This document shows positions 1 through 6,792 of a stretch of DNA of 10,618 nucleotides, piece after piece. The stretch is from Deltaproteobacteria bacterium. GTDB taxonomy: Bacteria > Desulfobacterota > Desulfuromonadia > Geobacterales > Pseudopelobacteraceae. Location: NCBI GenBank assembly GCA_016219145.1, contig JACRCG010000100.1:1-10618 (forward strand). The letters run 5' to 3'. Below the pieces are notes generated by a model. The model was not told the DNA's origin. It worked only from the letters and a program-made list of their open reading frames with translations, and did no database searches. A program made the position numbers and the translations under genes. Position 1 is the first letter of the stretch; each line of letters starts with the position of its first letter.

Positions 1-206
1 AAAACGGTCGTTAACAAAACACGGGGAAATGCAGCAATAAATCAGTTACAACAATAACAAGGTCTGACCAAAATGGTGAATAATTTAATCTGAATTCAAC
101 CTGACTTCTCCTTTGTTTTTAATCAGTTACTCTGTGTTACCAGTGCTGTTATAGGTTTCATTGTTTATCAGACGACAACCCAATAGCGGTATTTCATTAT
201 GTTTTT

Positions 207-236
207 CTCTGTGATCTCTGTGCCTCTGTGAGAGGC
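207..236 (+). repeat. GTG-rich short-period repeat unit A
   Basis: Three successive near-copies of ctctgtg with a period of 8-9 bases (207-213, 216-222, 224-230), followed by agaggc. It belongs to the same loose family as units at 255-284, 1083-1114 (inverted) and 1188-1216. Similar ctctgtg/cttagtg/ctttgtg strings are common intergenic sequence in many environmental bacteria. Their function is unknown to me. Confidence 0.6.
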
Positions 237-254
237 GCATCTGATTTCGATTCT

Positions 255-284
255 CTTCGTGCCTTAGTGAGCTTCGTGAGAGAC
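255..284 (+). repeat. GTG-rich short-period repeat unit B
   Basis: Contains cttcgtgc, cttagtgag and cttcgtgag in tandem, then agac. It ends 13 bases before the amidase start codon, so it probably lies in that gene's leader transcript. It shares the core cttagtgagctt with the unit at 1188-1216. Confidence 0.6.
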
Positions 285-297
285 AAGGGGCTTTGAT

Positions 298-1071
298 ATG
301 ACTATTACCGCAGCCGCAGTCCAATTCAACGTCACACAGGGCGATGTAGACGCCAATCTGGCCTATGTGCGCCAAGCGCTGGCCCGCGTGGCCGGACAGG
401 GGGCCAATCTGGCCGTGCTGCCCGAAATGTGGTCGAGCGGCTTCGCCTACAAAAATCTGAATGAACTGGCTTTGCGTACACCTGGGATCGTGGACGAACT
501 GCTGGAGCTGTCGGCTCGCCACAAACTGGTGATTGTCGGCAGCATGCCCGAACCGAACGGCGACAAGGTCTTCAATTCGGTTTTTCTGGTCGATAACGGC
601 CGTCTGGCCGGGATCTACCGCAAGATGCACATCTTTTCCTTCCTGGGGGAGGACAGGGCCTTTAATGGAGGAGATTCCTGGCTGCTGGCCGATACCTCGA
701 TCGGTAAAATCGGTGTCATCATCTGCTACGATCTGCGCTTCCCGGAGCTTTCCCGCCGTCTGGCGCTGGAAGGAGCGCAGGTACTCTGCGTGCCGGCCCA
801 ATGGCCCAAACCGCGTCAGGAGCACTGGCGCACCCTGATCCGGGCACGGGCCATGGAGAATCAGTTCTTCGTGGTTTCCTGCAACGCCTGCGGTCTGATC
901 GGCAAACTGGATTTCTTCGGCATGAGTATGATCATCAACCCCAAAGGTGATGTTATCGAGGATGCAGGTGAGAGTGAGTGCGAGATTCTGGCAGAGCTGG
1001 ACATGCAGACCATGACCGACTGGCGAGCCCAGATCCCCTGCTTCAAGGATCGCAAACCGGAATACTATTAA
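298..1071 (+). CDS. Carbon-nitrogen hydrolase (nitrilase-superfamily amidase)
   Basis: A 257-residue cytoplasmic amidase of the nitrilase superfamily, which hydrolyses non-peptide C-N bonds through a Glu-Lys-Cys triad. All three residues are visible: Glu43 in LPEMWSSGF, Lys109 in YRKMHIF, and Cys143 in IICYDLRFPE. The length is usual for single-domain members. The wording around the motifs resembles the omega-amidase (Nit2/YafV) branch, which deaminates 2-oxoglutaramate-type products of glutamine transaminases. The branch assignment is inference and the true substrate is not visible. The ATG at 298 is preferred because aagggg lies 7-12 bases upstream and the conserved AAAVQF beta strand starts right after it. 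The gene stands alone, with repeat units on both sides. A longer antisense frame over the same DNA has no family features. Confidence 0.9.
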   Translation: MTITAAAVQFNVTQGDVDANLAYVRQALARVAGQGANLAVLPEMWSSGFAYKNLNELALRTPGIVDELLELSARHKLVIVGSMPEPNGDKVFNSVFLVDNGRLAGIYRKMHIFSFLGEDRAFNGGDSWLLADTSIGKIGVIICYDLRFPELSRRLALEGAQVLCVPAQWPKPRQEHWRTLIRARAMENQFFVVSCNACGLIGKLDFFGMSMIINPKGDVIEDAGESECEILAELDMQTMTDWRAQIPCFKDRKPEYY

Positions 1072-1082
1072 ACTGGCAAAGT

Positions 1083-1114
1083 CTCTGCTCTCACAAAGGC
1101 ACCAAGACACAAAG
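1083..1114 (-). repeat. GTG-rich short-period repeat unit C (inverted)
   Basis: Read on the minus strand this gives ctttgtgtcttggtgc then ctttgtgagagc, the same pattern as units A and B but in opposite orientation. It lies 12 bases after the amidase stop codon, in the gap between the convergent amidase and phospholipase-like genes. Confidence 0.55.
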
Positions 1115-1187
1115 CAATCAAGCCTTTCAGGTTTAGAGGCGTTAATCAATAAAAAGGATTTGCTAACTTTTATAACCAGCTGACTTT

Positions 1188-1216
1188 CTTGGCGAACTTA
1201 GTGAGCTTTGTGCGAC
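1188..1216 (+). repeat. GTG-rich short-period repeat unit D
   Basis: Contains cttggcgaacttagtgag then ctttgtgcgac on the plus strand. It shares the core cttagtgagctt and a similar ending with unit B. It ends 17 bases before the stop codon of the minus-strand phospholipase-like gene. No terminator-like hairpin with a T-run was seen in the 1072-1232 gap. Confidence 0.55.
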
Positions 1217-1232
1217 AATGGCCTTGAATCAT

Positions 1233-2135
1233 TCATCCGTTGTACAACCCTGACAGCAATTCCGGTTTAAGCAATGATTTGCGCAGTGTTACCCTGATTT
1301 TCTCGACCTGATCGAACCCCTCCGGTTTTGTGATGCTTCCGCTTTTATAGAGCAGCCGCAAGTTTTTTCGCAGCGCATCAGCTGCGGCCAAAGCCTTTTC
1401 TCCGGTAGGGTCCGCCTTTAAAAACCTTGATCCTTCAGGATTTTGCAGAAAATCAAAAACCGCCTCTCCGGCAAGTTTCAAATATTCGTCACGGTCGCTT
1501 TCCGCAAGCTGATAGCGCGAACTGCCCGAAAGAGTATGCATGATCTCCTGCCACTTTTCCAGCCGTGACAGCAGCATGATTGAATTAAAGATGCGCTTGT
1601 TGGTGCCGAAAGAAAAAATGGTTGTTGTCAGAACGCTGCGCAGCAGCTTGTCGTTGGCCTGCTGGTCGGCCCGGCAAACCTCTCTGGCCAGCTCCCAGAT
1701 CTCCTTGTCAACAAAGGTCTCAAAACGCATCTCCCAGTAGGCATGCTTCATTGTAACGGTGGCAAACGAGCGGATGATCTTGTGGGGAACATAGTAATTA
1801 TGCGCGATAGTGTCTGCCGCCAGATGGCAGAGATAACCATAGGCGCAGGCCCGCTGACGATCAGTTGCCGCATTTTTCAGGATTTTGAGGCCGATGCCCC
1901 AGCGATGGCAGTTCAACAGGTAATGGGTATATTTTTTCCCCACGGTTATATCGGCGGCGATGCAGCCGTACAGAAAGTCACGCGGATATGCTGCCAGAAG
2001 CGCTGCCACTGCGGTTGGCAGCGTACCCATGTTGGCCAGTACATCAGCGCCCAGCTGCAGATGAATGCCGCCGCCCCAGGCCAGGGCGTCAGTTGGAAAC
2101 AGAATGGCGGCAATCGCAGTTAGTATGAGCAGCAT
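1233..2135 (-). CDS. Exported zinc-dependent phospholipase C-like protein
   Basis: A 300-residue protein of the zinc-dependent phospholipase C fold (the family of Bacillus PC-PLC and clostridial alpha-toxin), expected to act outside the cytoplasmic membrane on phospholipid head groups. Residues 1-19 look like a signal peptide ending in DALA. Cleavage there would leave Trp20 as the mature N-terminus, which in the characterised enzymes is itself a zinc ligand. The other ligand positions also have candidates in order: His25, Asp53 or Asp62, His71 or His77, His104-x3-Asp108, His112, and His131-x3-Glu135. The C-terminal half (about 150-300) is helical-looking and unrecognised. The frame stays open for 43 codons upstream, but the ATG at 2135 is chosen because it places the signal peptide correctly. 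The ribosome site is weak (gaaagaaa). The substrate is unknown. It could be a degenerate family member, although the zinc ligands argue against that. Confidence 0.85.
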   Translation of the reverse strand: MLLILTAIAAILFPTDALAWGGGIHLQLGADVLANMGTLPTAVAALLAAYPRDFLYGCIAADITVGKKYTHYLLNCHRWGIGLKILKNAATDRQRACAYGYLCHLAADTIAHNYYVPHKIIRSFATVTMKHAYWEMRFETFVDKEIWELAREVCRADQQANDKLLRSVLTTTIFSFGTNKRIFNSIMLLSRLEKWQEIMHTLSGSSRYQLAESDRDEYLKLAGEAVFDFLQNPEGSRFLKADPTGEKALAAADALRKNLRLLYKSGSITKPEGFDQVEKIRVTLRKSLLKPELLSGLYNG

Positions 2136-2150
2136 GGAATTTCTTTCATT

Positions 2151-2179
2151 TTGACAGGCGGGATACTTGCTGATAGATT
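2151..2179 (+). promoter_or_regulatory. Probable sigma-70 promoter for the uracil-DNA glycosylase gene
   Basis: A perfect -35 box ttgaca (2151-2156), a 17-base spacer, and a -10 box tagatt (2174-2179, 4 of 6). The -10 box is directly preceded by tga, matching an extended -10 (TGn). It lies about 75 bases upstream of the GTG start at 2257, inside the divergent intergenic region. It was judged by eye only. Confidence 0.5.
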
Positions 2180-2256
2180 GCCCGGGATTCAGCGTGTCAT
2201 TGTAATGGATTGCAGATAAAATTAATAGGCAAATTTGCCGGGCAGGAGCGCTAGAG

Positions 2257-3039
2257 GTGGTCACAAATTCAGTTCGACCAGAGCTTGGGGAGTCCCTTGT
2301 TGCCTATCTGGAGGATCTTCAGGAAAGCGGGCTGGACGGCATTCCTGCGGCTTTTGCGGCACCAGGATTATCAGATGAATCGGCCCGGAAAACGGCTCCG
2401 GCAGGGCAAGATGCTGTCAATAAAGTGCCGGTTGCGCCTTTATCAGCTAATAAACCCGAGACTCTGGAGCAGATCAGAAAAAATCTGGGTGACTGCCAGC
2501 GCTGCAAGTTGGGCGCAACCAGAAAAAATCTGGTATTCGGAGTCGGTAATCCCAAGGCCCGGCTGGTGTTTGTCGGTGAGGGACCCGGAGCCGATGAGGA
2601 CGAGAAGGGTGAGCCTTTTGTCGGTGATGCCGGCCGGATGCTGAACCGCATTATCACAGCCATGGAGATCAAAAGGGAAGACGTCTACATCTGCAACGTG
2701 GTCAAATGCCGCCCTCCGCAGAACCGCAATCCGGAGGGTGACGAGATCGCTGCCTGTTCACCGTTTCTGCTGCGCCAGCTGCGTTCTGTCAGGCCCGAGG
2801 TGATCGTGGCGCCGGGCAAGTTTGCCTCTCAGACCCTGCTGGATACGAAAGAGCCGATCTCAAAGCTGCGCGGCAAGTTCCGCGACTTCCACGGCGTTCC
2901 ACTCATGCCGACCTACCACCCCTCCTATCTGCTGCGTACTGGCGGCAATTCGGATTCGTTCTGGGATGTGTGGGGAGATATGGTGCAGGTGCTGCAGCTG
3001 CTCAAGCTGCCGGTGCCGGAGAAGAGCAGAAAGAAGTGA
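2257..3039 (+). CDS. udg: Uracil-DNA glycosylase, family 4 (iron-sulfur)
   Basis: A 260-residue base-excision repair enzyme that removes uracil from DNA, arising from cytosine deamination or dUTP incorporation. Family 4 is identified by four cysteines placed for a 4Fe-4S cluster: Cys80-x2-Cys83 and Cys151-x15-Cys167. Also present are the active-site motif GEGPGADED (108-116), the GEPFVGDAGRMLN segment (118-130), Asn147 before KCRPPQNRNP, and the second catalytic motif HPSYLLR starting at His221. Residues 1-68 are a weakly conserved Ala/Pro-rich extension, which is common in bacterial family-4 proteins. The start is GTG at 2257, supported by aggag at 2244-2248 with 8 bases between. The gene is convergent with the NlpC/P60 gene, with one base between the stop codons, and is divergent from the phospholipase-like gene. 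Confidence 0.93.
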   Translation: MVTNSVRPELGESLVAYLEDLQESGLDGIPAAFAAPGLSDESARKTAPAGQDAVNKVPVAPLSANKPETLEQIRKNLGDCQRCKLGATRKNLVFGVGNPKARLVFVGEGPGADEDEKGEPFVGDAGRMLNRIITAMEIKREDVYICNVVKCRPPQNRNPEGDEIAACSPFLLRQLRSVRPEVIVAPGKFASQTLLDTKEPISKLRGKFRDFHGVPLMPTYHPSYLLRTGGNSDSFWDVWGDMVQVLQLLKLPVPEKSRKK

Positions 3040-3040
3040 T

Positions 3041-3919
3041 TTACAGGCCGTACCACCTTCTTACTACAAAGTCATTCCCTTTTTTGCCGGCGGTCGGCCA
3101 ATCGTCCATTGCTCGCCGGGTACGCATTATTTCATTCAGCCTCTGCAACAGGGGAGTTGTCACCACTCCGCCGTTACCGGGCACTCCGCATTCCAGCCTG
3201 CTTTCAATGACTCTCTCCCGGTCCAGTACAATCAGCACATGCCCGTTCCAGACGATCAGGTCCAGCGGTTCAAGCAGCCGGGCAACCGCCTCCGCACCCC
3301 TGCCGCTGATCGCAACCGGGCGGCCGAACCGGACCAACTGCTCTGTATTACGCGGTGTCCAGCCATTGGTGGCCTGATAGAGCAGCCCTGAGCAATCCAG
3401 TCCCGCCAGGGTCAGGCCCTTCGACTTAGCGATGTTGACGGTGCGATAGAAATATCGGGACAGTTCAGGTACTCCATTTTGCACATTTCCGCCCCAGATG
3501 TAGGGGCTTCCGACAGAATCAAGCAGCGCTGCCAACACCCGCTCGCGCGGCGGCAATTCGGGTTTGCGACCCTGCGGAGCATTGCTGTGCAGTTCGAGGA
3601 AACGACTGTCCATATAAAGACGCCTGCCGGCCACGACCGGGTATTCATCCGTCTCAACCCGGTAGGTTACTGTCTTGCCACTTTTATACTCTCCCAGAAT
3701 TTTGAATACGGTTCCAGGCAAGGCAATAAACTCCAGTTCCCGTACCTGGCCGCAGCGGTCTCGTTTCAGGGACGAGCCATCCTTTCCGCCGAAGACCCGG
3801 CCAAAATCGACTGAATTCAACACCGGAGACGGGACGCGAGCAACACCGAACGAAGCGGCCCGGCAGTCTGTTGTCAGTCCGAACGTTACTGCAAACATCA
3901 GGATGTAAAGTATATTCAT
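3041..3919 (-). CDS. Exported NlpC/P60-family cysteine peptidase
   Basis: A 292-residue secreted protein whose C-terminal half is an NlpC/P60 domain. This family usually cleaves peptidoglycan stem peptides (gamma-D-Glu-diaminopimelate bonds) in the envelope. Residues 1-22 form a signal peptide (hydrophobic core ILYILMFAVTFGL, ending CRAA). Residues about 25-110 are beta-rich and probably SH3-like. The catalytic domain starts near SPYIWGG (138-144). It has nucleophile Cys176 in LDCSGLLYQATNG and His227 in WNGHVLIVLD, with Glu239 in VIESR as a possible third polar residue. The ATG at 3919 is preferred over longer upstream frames because gagg lies 6 bases upstream and it gives a clean signal peptide. 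A GTG one codon earlier is possible. A cysteine lies near the signal end, but there is no good lipobox. Confidence 0.88.
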   Translation of the reverse strand: MNILYILMFAVTFGLTTDCRAASFGVARVPSPVLNSVDFGRVFGGKDGSSLKRDRCGQVRELEFIALPGTVFKILGEYKSGKTVTYRVETDEYPVVAGRRLYMDSRFLELHSNAPQGRKPELPPRERVLAALLDSVGSPYIWGGNVQNGVPELSRYFYRTVNIAKSKGLTLAGLDCSGLLYQATNGWTPRNTEQLVRFGRPVAISGRGAEAVARLLEPLDLIVWNGHVLIVLDRERVIESRLECGVPGNGGVVTTPLLQRLNEIMRTRRAMDDWPTAGKKGNDFVVRRWYGL

Positions 3920-3947
3920 CACACGCCTCGGCAGCAGAATTTTGCAT

Positions 3948-3972
3948 CGCAATGTATCACCCCCCCATTGCG
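3948..3972. promoter_or_regulatory. Inverted repeat between divergent nlpC/P60 and cheR genes (possible operator)
   Basis: Perfect 7-base arms, cgcaatg (3948-3954) and cattgcg (3966-3972), flank an 11-base spacer containing a C-run. The site lies 29 bases upstream of the NlpC/P60 start. It overlaps a weak minus-strand promoter candidate: ttgctt at 3980-3975, 18-base spacer, and tga-tacatt ending at 3951. The geometry suits a dimeric regulator. No regulator is identified. Confidence 0.35.
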
Positions 3973-4006
3973 TGAAGCAATCTGTTTGCCAATATGATTC
4001 TAGCGG

Positions 4007-4035
4007 TTGCACAGCAGACGGCTTCGTGGTAGAAA
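4007..4035 (+). promoter_or_regulatory. Weak sigma-70 promoter candidate for cheR-mcp-cheW
   Basis: ttgcac (4007-4012), a 17-base spacer, and tagaaa (4030-4035), with 4 of 6 matches in each box, 32 bases upstream of the cheR start. It is the best candidate seen in the short divergent region. No clear sigma-54 (GG/GC) or sigma-28 pattern was found. Confidence 0.25.
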
Positions 4036-4067
4036 TAATTCTTTGTAATGCTTAAGAGGAACCGATC

Positions 4068-4919
4068 GTGAGAAGCGCCTTGACAGGATCCATGAATAGT
4101 GAACATCCGGATATTGCCGATGACGAACTGGCCGAGATCGGCATGATCCTGGAGATGCGTCGCAACTTCTCCCTGTCTGCCTACAAGGATAAGTGCATGA
4201 AGCGGCGGGTTGCAATCAGAATGCGCTCAAGCCGATGCAGTGATGCAGCCGCCTATTGCAATCTGCTGCGTCGGAGTGAACAGGAACTTGATCTGCTTCA
4301 AAAGGCGCTCACTATTCATGTCAGCCAGTTTTTTCGAAATCCGACCATGTTCGAGAAGCTTCGCAGGGAGGTGCTGCCGCTTCTTTATAAACGCTGCGAA
4401 GAAGAAAATATTCCATTGCGGATCTGGAGCCTCGGCTGCGCGGGGGGCGAAGAGGCCTATAGCCTGGCAATTCTGTTGCGGGAATACTTTGCGCGGGATT
4501 TGAGGCAGACCGCCACAATAATCGATGCAACCGATATAGATGATGACACCTTGCGAGCAGCCAGAAAAGCCGAGTTCAACGAAGACCGGTTGAAGGAACT
4601 GTCTGGTGAACTGCGGAAGAGGTACTTTTATCCCAGCGGTTCCCGGATGCGCTTGTCAGAAACCATCAGCGAAATGGTAACTTTTCATCGGGAAGACATC
4701 ACCGTTGTTGAGAAGTTCAAACCCTGCCATCTGGTGCTGTGTCGAAATACGCTGATATATTTTACCCGCCCGGACCAGGAAAAAATCCTGCATGGAGTAG
4801 CAGATGTCCTGCCGGTCGGCGGCATACTTGTACTCGGCAAGTCTGAAACCCTGGTGGGCGACGTTCGTCGCCGGTTTTCATCAGCCTGCCCGGTTGAACG
4901 TATATATCGCAGGATTTGA
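4068..4919 (+). CDS. cheR: CheR-type chemoreceptor glutamate methyltransferase
   Basis: A 283-residue cytoplasmic enzyme that uses S-adenosylmethionine to methylate glutamates on chemoreceptors, the adaptation arm of chemotaxis-type signalling. The N-terminal all-helical CheR domain covers about 15-95 and includes LTIHVSQFFRNP (81-92). The SAM-binding domain follows, with motif I IWSLGCAGGEEAYSLAI (119-135), the acidic strand DATDID (153-158), and CRNTLIYF (225-232), where the usual NVLIYF has Thr for Val. There is no TPR or response-regulator extension and no beta-subdomain pentapeptide partner is visible. The start is GTG at 4068, with agagga 7 bases upstream. An ATG eight codons later (4092) is possible. 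It is followed by mcp after 25 bases, so the two are probably cotranscribed and the receptor is its likely substrate. Confidence 0.93.
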   Translation: MRSALTGSMNSEHPDIADDELAEIGMILEMRRNFSLSAYKDKCMKRRVAIRMRSSRCSDAAAYCNLLRRSEQELDLLQKALTIHVSQFFRNPTMFEKLRREVLPLLYKRCEEENIPLRIWSLGCAGGEEAYSLAILLREYFARDLRQTATIIDATDIDDDTLRAARKAEFNEDRLKELSGELRKRYFYPSGSRMRLSETISEMVTFHREDITVVEKFKPCHLVLCRNTLIYFTRPDQEKILHGVADVLPVGGILVLGKSETLVGDVRRRFSSACPVERIYRRI

Positions 4920-4944
4920 AACTATTTGTCAGTGGAGGGTCATC

Positions 4945-6210
4945 ATGCGCATCCCCATAGGTCACAAATTCATCATCGGTTTCATTGTTGTCGTGGCAGC
5001 GGTTGCTTTCAGCCCTAAAATAGTCGGGCTGCTCGGATTTTCAGCAGGGTATAGCGGTGTTCTCGGCTATGCCGTAGCGATGACGATCGGACTGATTCTG
5101 GGATGGCTCTTTTCAAAGGGATTTACCGCCAACATCGGCCGATTGACAGATTCAGCAGAATCTATCAGTCGCGGGGATCTGACAAGGGACGTTGCTATCC
5201 GGCCATCCAGGATACCGGATGAAAGCCACGAACTGGCCGGACTCATAAATCTGATGCTGCAGAATCTGCGAGACCTGGTCGGGCATATCAAAAAAACATC
5301 TGCCCAACTCTCTGATTCTGCCAAAGAAATAAACTCAACCGCTCTTGAAATCAACGCTTCCACTGAGGAGGTGGCTCAGGCAATCGAGCAGATCTCCCGT
5401 GGCGCCGAAAGCCAGGCCGAGATGGTGGAAAAAAGTTCTAAAACCATCCGGGAAATGGCAGTTTCTATAGAGCTTGTCGCTTCCAGAGCTCGCGAAACAG
5501 CCAAAGCTGCCCGGGAAACCAGCCTGACTGCGCAGCATGGCGGGGCGCTGGCCAGCGACTCACTCGAAAGGATGAAGGAGTTTTTTGAAAATCAGGAGTC
5601 GATCGGGCGGCAGTTTGACACGTTCAACAGCAAACTGCAAAGGGTGGGCAAGGTGGCTGACTGTATCGGCGATATCGCCCGTCAGACCAATCTGCTGGCC
5701 CTGAACGCCTCAATTGAAGCGGCCCGGGCCGGGGAATACGGCAAAGGCTTTGCTGTTGTGGCCGAAGAGGTCCGCAAGCTGGCGGATGGTTCGGCCCAGT
5801 CGGCCTCTGACATTGGTGATATGATCGAGACTCTGCGTGAAGAGAGCCATCGAGTTCACGAAGTTATTCTGGAGAGCTCACGCAGTATCAAGGAAGGGAA
5901 GAAAAACATCGATGTAACGGCCACAGCCTTCAAGGAAATTCTCAATACTGTTCTTGAAACGGAGCGAAAAGCATCCAGTATCGCCGATCTGTCCCAAATG
6001 CAGCTGGATGGATCGGCAAGAATGGTAAAAGCGGTGGATGAGATTGCCAAGGTGGCGGATGACAATGCGGCTTCGACCGAACAGGTTTCGGCCGCCACCG
6101 AGGAACAGCTGGCCGCCATGCAGGATATGGCTCTGGCGACCAGGGAGCTGACACAACTGGCCGGCGAGCTGCTGATAGTGGTTGAGCGTTTCAAGACGGT
6201 CCAGGAATAG
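4945..6210 (+). CDS. mcp: Methyl-accepting chemotaxis protein with minimal periplasmic part
   Basis: A 421-residue chemoreceptor. Two hydrophobic segments lie close together (about 8-31 and 37-56), leaving only a few residues outside the membrane, so there is no periplasmic ligand domain. A HAMP-like linker follows (about 58-112), with SRGDLTRDV near 75-83. The signalling hairpin occupies about 115-415. Its tip (242-281) has IARQTNLLALNASIEAARAGE and GFAVVAEEVRKLAD, the conserved CheA/CheW contact region. The two arms are roughly symmetric: ASTEE (138-142) mirrors ASTEQ (376-380). No C-terminal CheR-docking pentapeptide is present. The ATG at 4945 has ggaggg 5 bases upstream. The frame opens earlier, inside cheR, but nothing supports a start there. 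The signal could be a membrane or cytoplasmic cue, or input from a partner protein. Confidence 0.93.
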   Translation: MRIPIGHKFIIGFIVVVAAVAFSPKIVGLLGFSAGYSGVLGYAVAMTIGLILGWLFSKGFTANIGRLTDSAESISRGDLTRDVAIRPSRIPDESHELAGLINLMLQNLRDLVGHIKKTSAQLSDSAKEINSTALEINASTEEVAQAIEQISRGAESQAEMVEKSSKTIREMAVSIELVASRARETAKAARETSLTAQHGGALASDSLERMKEFFENQESIGRQFDTFNSKLQRVGKVADCIGDIARQTNLLALNASIEAARAGEYGKGFAVVAEEVRKLADGSAQSASDIGDMIETLREESHRVHEVILESSRSIKEGKKNIDVTATAFKEILNTVLETERKASSIADLSQMQLDGSARMVKAVDEIAKVADDNAASTEQVSAATEEQLAAMQDMALATRELTQLAGELLIVVERFKTVQE

Positions 6211-6221
6211 CAAAGCCGGAC

Positions 6222-6647
6222 ATGCCTGCCATGGAACGTAAATTTCTGATTTTTTTCATGCATGGTCAGCGCTATGCCTTTGATCTTTCCGACGTTGCTG
6301 AAGTAATGGATATCACCAAAAGCTGGCCAATACCGTTCGCCCCAGACTGCTACAGTGGTGCCATAAACTTCCACGGAGCCATTGTGGCCGTTATGAATCT
6401 GGCCGCTTTCATGGGGAGTGACGCTTGTGGCGAGCTTGAAAAAATCATTGTCCTGAATGAAAAATCAGCTGCACTCGGGTTTTTGGTTGAGAGGGTGGCA
6501 CGGATAGTTTCAGAACAGGAAATAGAAATCAGTGACCCTTCTGATGATCGCTTTGCATCTGCTCTGCTCCGCCTGCCTGAAGGGAGCGCCACGCTTCTGG
6601 ACATCGAAACCATCATCCGGGAATCTGAAATATTAATAAATAACTGA
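6222..6647 (+). CDS. cheW: CheW-type coupling protein
   Basis: A 141-residue single CheW domain, the adaptor that links receptor hairpin tips to the histidine kinase CheA. The family pattern runs the full length: FLIFFMHGQRYAFDLSDVAEVMDI (8-31), YSGAINFHGAIVAVMNLAAFMG (47-68), then LGFLVERVARIVS (86-98). It lies 11 bases after the mcp stop, so translation is probably coupled. Two starts are close together, ATG at 6222 and ATG at 6231. The first is taken because ccgga lies just upstream, but the ribosome site is weak for both. No cheA, cheB or cheY follows. No terminator was seen before the next promoter at 6696. Confidence 0.9.
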   Translation: MPAMERKFLIFFMHGQRYAFDLSDVAEVMDITKSWPIPFAPDCYSGAINFHGAIVAVMNLAAFMGSDACGELEKIIVLNEKSAALGFLVERVARIVSEQEIEISDPSDDRFASALLRLPEGSATLLDIETIIRESEILINN

Positions 6648-6695
6648 ACTGAGAGTTGCAACGCACTGCTACATATAAAGAACACAGAAAATAAC

Positions 6696-6723
6696 TTGAC
6701 ACTTGAGAAAATATGCGTATATT
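6696..6723 (+). promoter_or_regulatory. Strong sigma-70 promoter for the mini-lipoprotein gene
   Basis: A perfect -35 ttgaca (6696-6701), a 16-base spacer, and -10 tatatt (6718-6723, 5 of 6). Transcription would start near 6730, giving a leader of about 60 bases before the ATG at 6793. This is the best promoter match in the window and suggests high expression. Confidence 0.6.
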
Positions 6724-6792
6724 TCATCTTTGATTTTTAAACCATGCGCATTGCGTCTAAATGGTAAATTTAAAACGAAAGAGGAACAAGCA

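Larger units (their letters stand above)
1..297. other. Non-coding AT-rich leader with no recognised gene
   Basis: No reading frame here has a convincing start, ribosome binding site and protein-like composition. The stretch is AT-rich. The 10-mer aatcagttac occurs at 40-49 and again at 121-130. The right third holds two GTG-rich repeat units described separately. A sequence close to a ribosome binding site (aagggg, 285-290) sits at the very end in front of the amidase gene. No convincing promoter was found. Confidence 0.6.

Noticed and set aside
40..130. Repeated 10-mer aatcagttac at 40-49 and 121-130
   Set aside because: A single pair of 10-mers in AT-rich DNA is weak evidence. No flanking structure or mobile-element ends were found.
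127..1149. A 340-residue open frame on the minus strand covering the amidase gene
   Set aside because: It is antisense to a gene with a full catalytic triad, has no ribosome site or family motifs, and its length reflects the codon bias of the opposite strand.
2136..2264. An N-terminal extension of the phospholipase-like protein (43 extra codons)
   Set aside because: It would bury the signal peptide inside the protein and overlap the glycosylase start and its ribosome site. The ATG at 2135 gives a normal export signal and a mature N-terminal Trp.
3920..4012. An N-terminal extension of the NlpC/P60 protein (31 extra codons)
   Set aside because: It would move the hydrophobic export signal inward and run through the inverted repeat and promoter candidate. 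ATG at 3919 has a ribosome site.
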